Assembly: GCA_964550465.1 (NCBI GenBank)
Contig: CAZJZH010000047.1
Span: forward strand, 1 to 6,991
Length of the DNA: 6,991 nt
Source: CAZJZH01 sp964550465
GTDB lineage: Bacteria; Patescibacteriota; Patescibacteriia; JACRDY01
Direction of reading: 5' to 3'
Within the stretch, counting starts at the first letter, position 1; every line of letters starts with the position of its first letter. The notes beneath the pieces are model-generated. The model was given only the letters and a program-made list of their open reading frames with translations. It had not been told where the DNA came from and made no database searches. Position numbers and translations under genes: made by a program. This document shows, piece by piece, positions 5,726-6,991 of this stretch.

Positions 5726-6991
5726 ATGCCTTACACAGCAACCCAATCCGGCAACTGGTCAGACGGTGCAAACTGGACCGGCGACGTTCCAGGTATTACT
5801 CCGCCAACACTAGCGGATGAAATCACCATCCCGGCTGGAATCACCATAGACCTAGACGCAACGCCTAACGTCTTTCAGACCACGACGGTCCTCCACATCT
5901 ATGGGACCCTTCAGTGGTCGTCTAACGCCAACCTAACAATTGGAACCATCATCGTCTACGACGGAGGTTCTTTCATCCAGGGAACAGTCGGTGTCCCGGT
6001 CACCAGCACGATCACGTTCAACGGTAAGGTGGACATCACCATCGACCCGGCTCTGCGTCGTCAAGGATTGATGGCGATGCCCGGCTCCACTGTGCGGGTG
6101 TACGGAGTTAGAACACCCACACCATTCGGAATCGCAACCGCCCAAGCTGCTCAGGGGGCAACCTCAATCACACTCACTTCAGCCCCCACGGATTGGCAAA
6201 TCAACGATGACATCGTTGTCGGCGGGACCGCCTACCACGGGTTCAGTCGTGTCAACACCATAAAAGTTCCGACTAAGTTCGACACGGAGTTAGTGAACCT
6301 TGATGGGATTGCCGGGGCCATCCTAACAGTCTCTGCTCTAGCCAACGCCCACACAACTAACGGTCGAGGCGGTGCATCAACGCCGATGTACGTCGCCAAC
6401 TTGACCCGATCTATCGTCTGGCAAACCACACAGAACACAAACAATAACCGACACCGCGGTCATGTCATGATTATGACAGACGACTGCATTATTGACGGTG
6501 TGCGGTTTAAGGATCTTGGACGCACGAGCAAGATCCAAGAAGTGGTAGCCGAGCCCTTGCTGGAAACCAGTGCAGATAACTCAATCGCCAAGTACCCACT
6601 TCACCTTCACCGCCCAGAAGGAAGCTTGAATCCTGGATCGACAGCGATTCAAATCAGCAACTGTGTTGTAGACGGTTCACCAGGGTGGGGGTTTGTTAGC
6701 CACGGAGCGCACGCGGACTTCACGGGTAACATCGCCTACAACGTTGTTGGATCTGCATTCGTGTGGGAGGATGGTGACGAGCGTGGGACGGCTAATGGAA
6801 ATATCGCCATGTACGTCTACGGTCCAGCCGACAGCGGGAACGGTATCAAGGGTCGCCTCTACAAGACCTTTAAAGGCAACACTGTCAACGACATCGCCCA
6901 TCAGGGTCACGGGTTCTGGACCAATGCCCGAGATGTGGTATTCACCAACAACGTCGCAGTTGACTGTTTCGATAGTTCCTTCATTTGGTTC
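5726..6991 (+). CDS. G8-domain / CEMIP-like parallel beta-helix protein, candidate tailspike (N-terminal 422 codons; 3' end outside window)
   Basis: The frame is open from the ATG at 5726 to the right edge, so the gene is truncated by the window. Residues 8-125 match the G8 domain pattern: GNWSDGANWTGDVPG (9-23), then a conserved 'DEITIPAGITIDLD' strand pair (31-44) and a 'LHIYGTLQW' turn (56-64). Residues about 220-422 match the beta-helix of bacterial and animal CEMIP/TMEM2-type proteins: NRHRGHVMIM (241-250), FKDLGRTSK (261-269), YPLHLHR (290-296), DGSPGWGFVSH (316-326) and FVWEDGDERG (345-354), with repeated 'N.V..N.A' coil turns. In this family the helix carries the glycan-binding groove, and CEMIP and TMEM2 are linked to hyaluronan breakdown. 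No signal peptide is present, unlike secreted bacterial relatives. In a phage tail operon the simplest reading is a tailspike or fibre that binds or cleaves a host surface polysaccharide. The fold call is strong; enzymatic activity and substrate are inferred. A cargo gene unrelated to the virion remains possible. Confidence 0.82.
   Translation, partial: MPYTATQSGNWSDGANWTGDVPGITPPTLADEITIPAGITIDLDATPNVFQTTTVLHIYGTLQWSSNANLTIGTIIVYDGGSFIQGTVGVPVTSTITFNGKVDITIDPALRRQGLMAMPGSTVRVYGVRTPTPFGIATAQAAQGATSITLTSAPTDWQINDDIVVGGTAYHGFSRVNTIKVPTKFDTELVNLDGIAGAILTVSALANAHTTNGRGGASTPMYVANLTRSIVWQTTQNTNNNRHRGHVMIMTDDCIIDGVRFKDLGRTSKIQEVVAEPLLETSADNSIAKYPLHLHRPEGSLNPGSTAIQISNCVVDGSPGWGFVSHGAHADFTGNIAYNVVGSAFVWEDGDERGTANGNIAMYVYGPADSGNGIKGRLYKTFKGNTVNDIAHQGHGFWTNARDVVFTNNVAVDCFDSSFIWF

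Noticed and set aside
6511..6536. Perfect 8-bp inverted repeat (GGATCTTG / CAAGATCC, 10-base loop) that could form a hairpin
   Set aside because: It is inside the G8 coding region with no T-run after it. About one such 8-bp stem is expected by chance in 7 kb, so it is not called as a terminator or operator.
5933..6910. Three minus-strand open frames of 70-77 codons opposite the G8 gene
   Set aside because: The plus strand here encodes conserved G8 and beta-helix motifs throughout; the minus-strand frames are short, low in pattern and unsupported.

Overview
The window is most simply read as part of the late structural (tail) region of a tailed double-stranded DNA bacteriophage or prophage. 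All five genes lie on the + strand and are packed almost end to end, with a 1-base overlap or gaps of 4, 9 and 23 bases. No integrase, transposase, tRNA, rRNA, CRISPR array or terminator is visible. The host cannot be fixed from this sequence. G8-domain beta-helix proteins like the last gene are known from environmental bacteria such as marine and planctomycete-type groups, so an environmental host is plausible, but this is inference only.

Layout, left to right. (1) 1-977: the C-terminal part of a tape measure protein. The frame is open to the left edge, and the encoded segment has hydrophobic stretches followed by Q/E/K-rich coiled coil, as is typical of tape measure C-termini. (2) 987-2003: a 338-residue protein in the position usually held by distal-tail or minor tail proteins; its function is not recognised. 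(3) 2003-3106: a 367-residue protein with a basic, glycine-rich N-terminal segment followed by a beta-rich module. (4) 3111-5702: an 863-residue beta-rich protein whose C-terminus carries a diverged copy of the module in gene 3. (5) 5726 to the right edge: the first 422 codons of a G8-domain/CEMIP-like parallel beta-helix protein that continues outside the window.

Taken together, the genes read as tape measure, then tail-tip or baseplate components, then two candidate fibre or adhesin proteins that share a module, then a candidate glycan-acting tailspike. The most notable point is the last gene: a G8/CEMIP-type fold, best known from vertebrate hyaluronan-depolymerisation proteins and secreted bacterial proteins, sits in a phage tail operon without a signal peptide. 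This suggests a virion-borne receptor-binding or polysaccharide-degrading protein. All functional statements rest on sequence patterns and gene order, without database searches.
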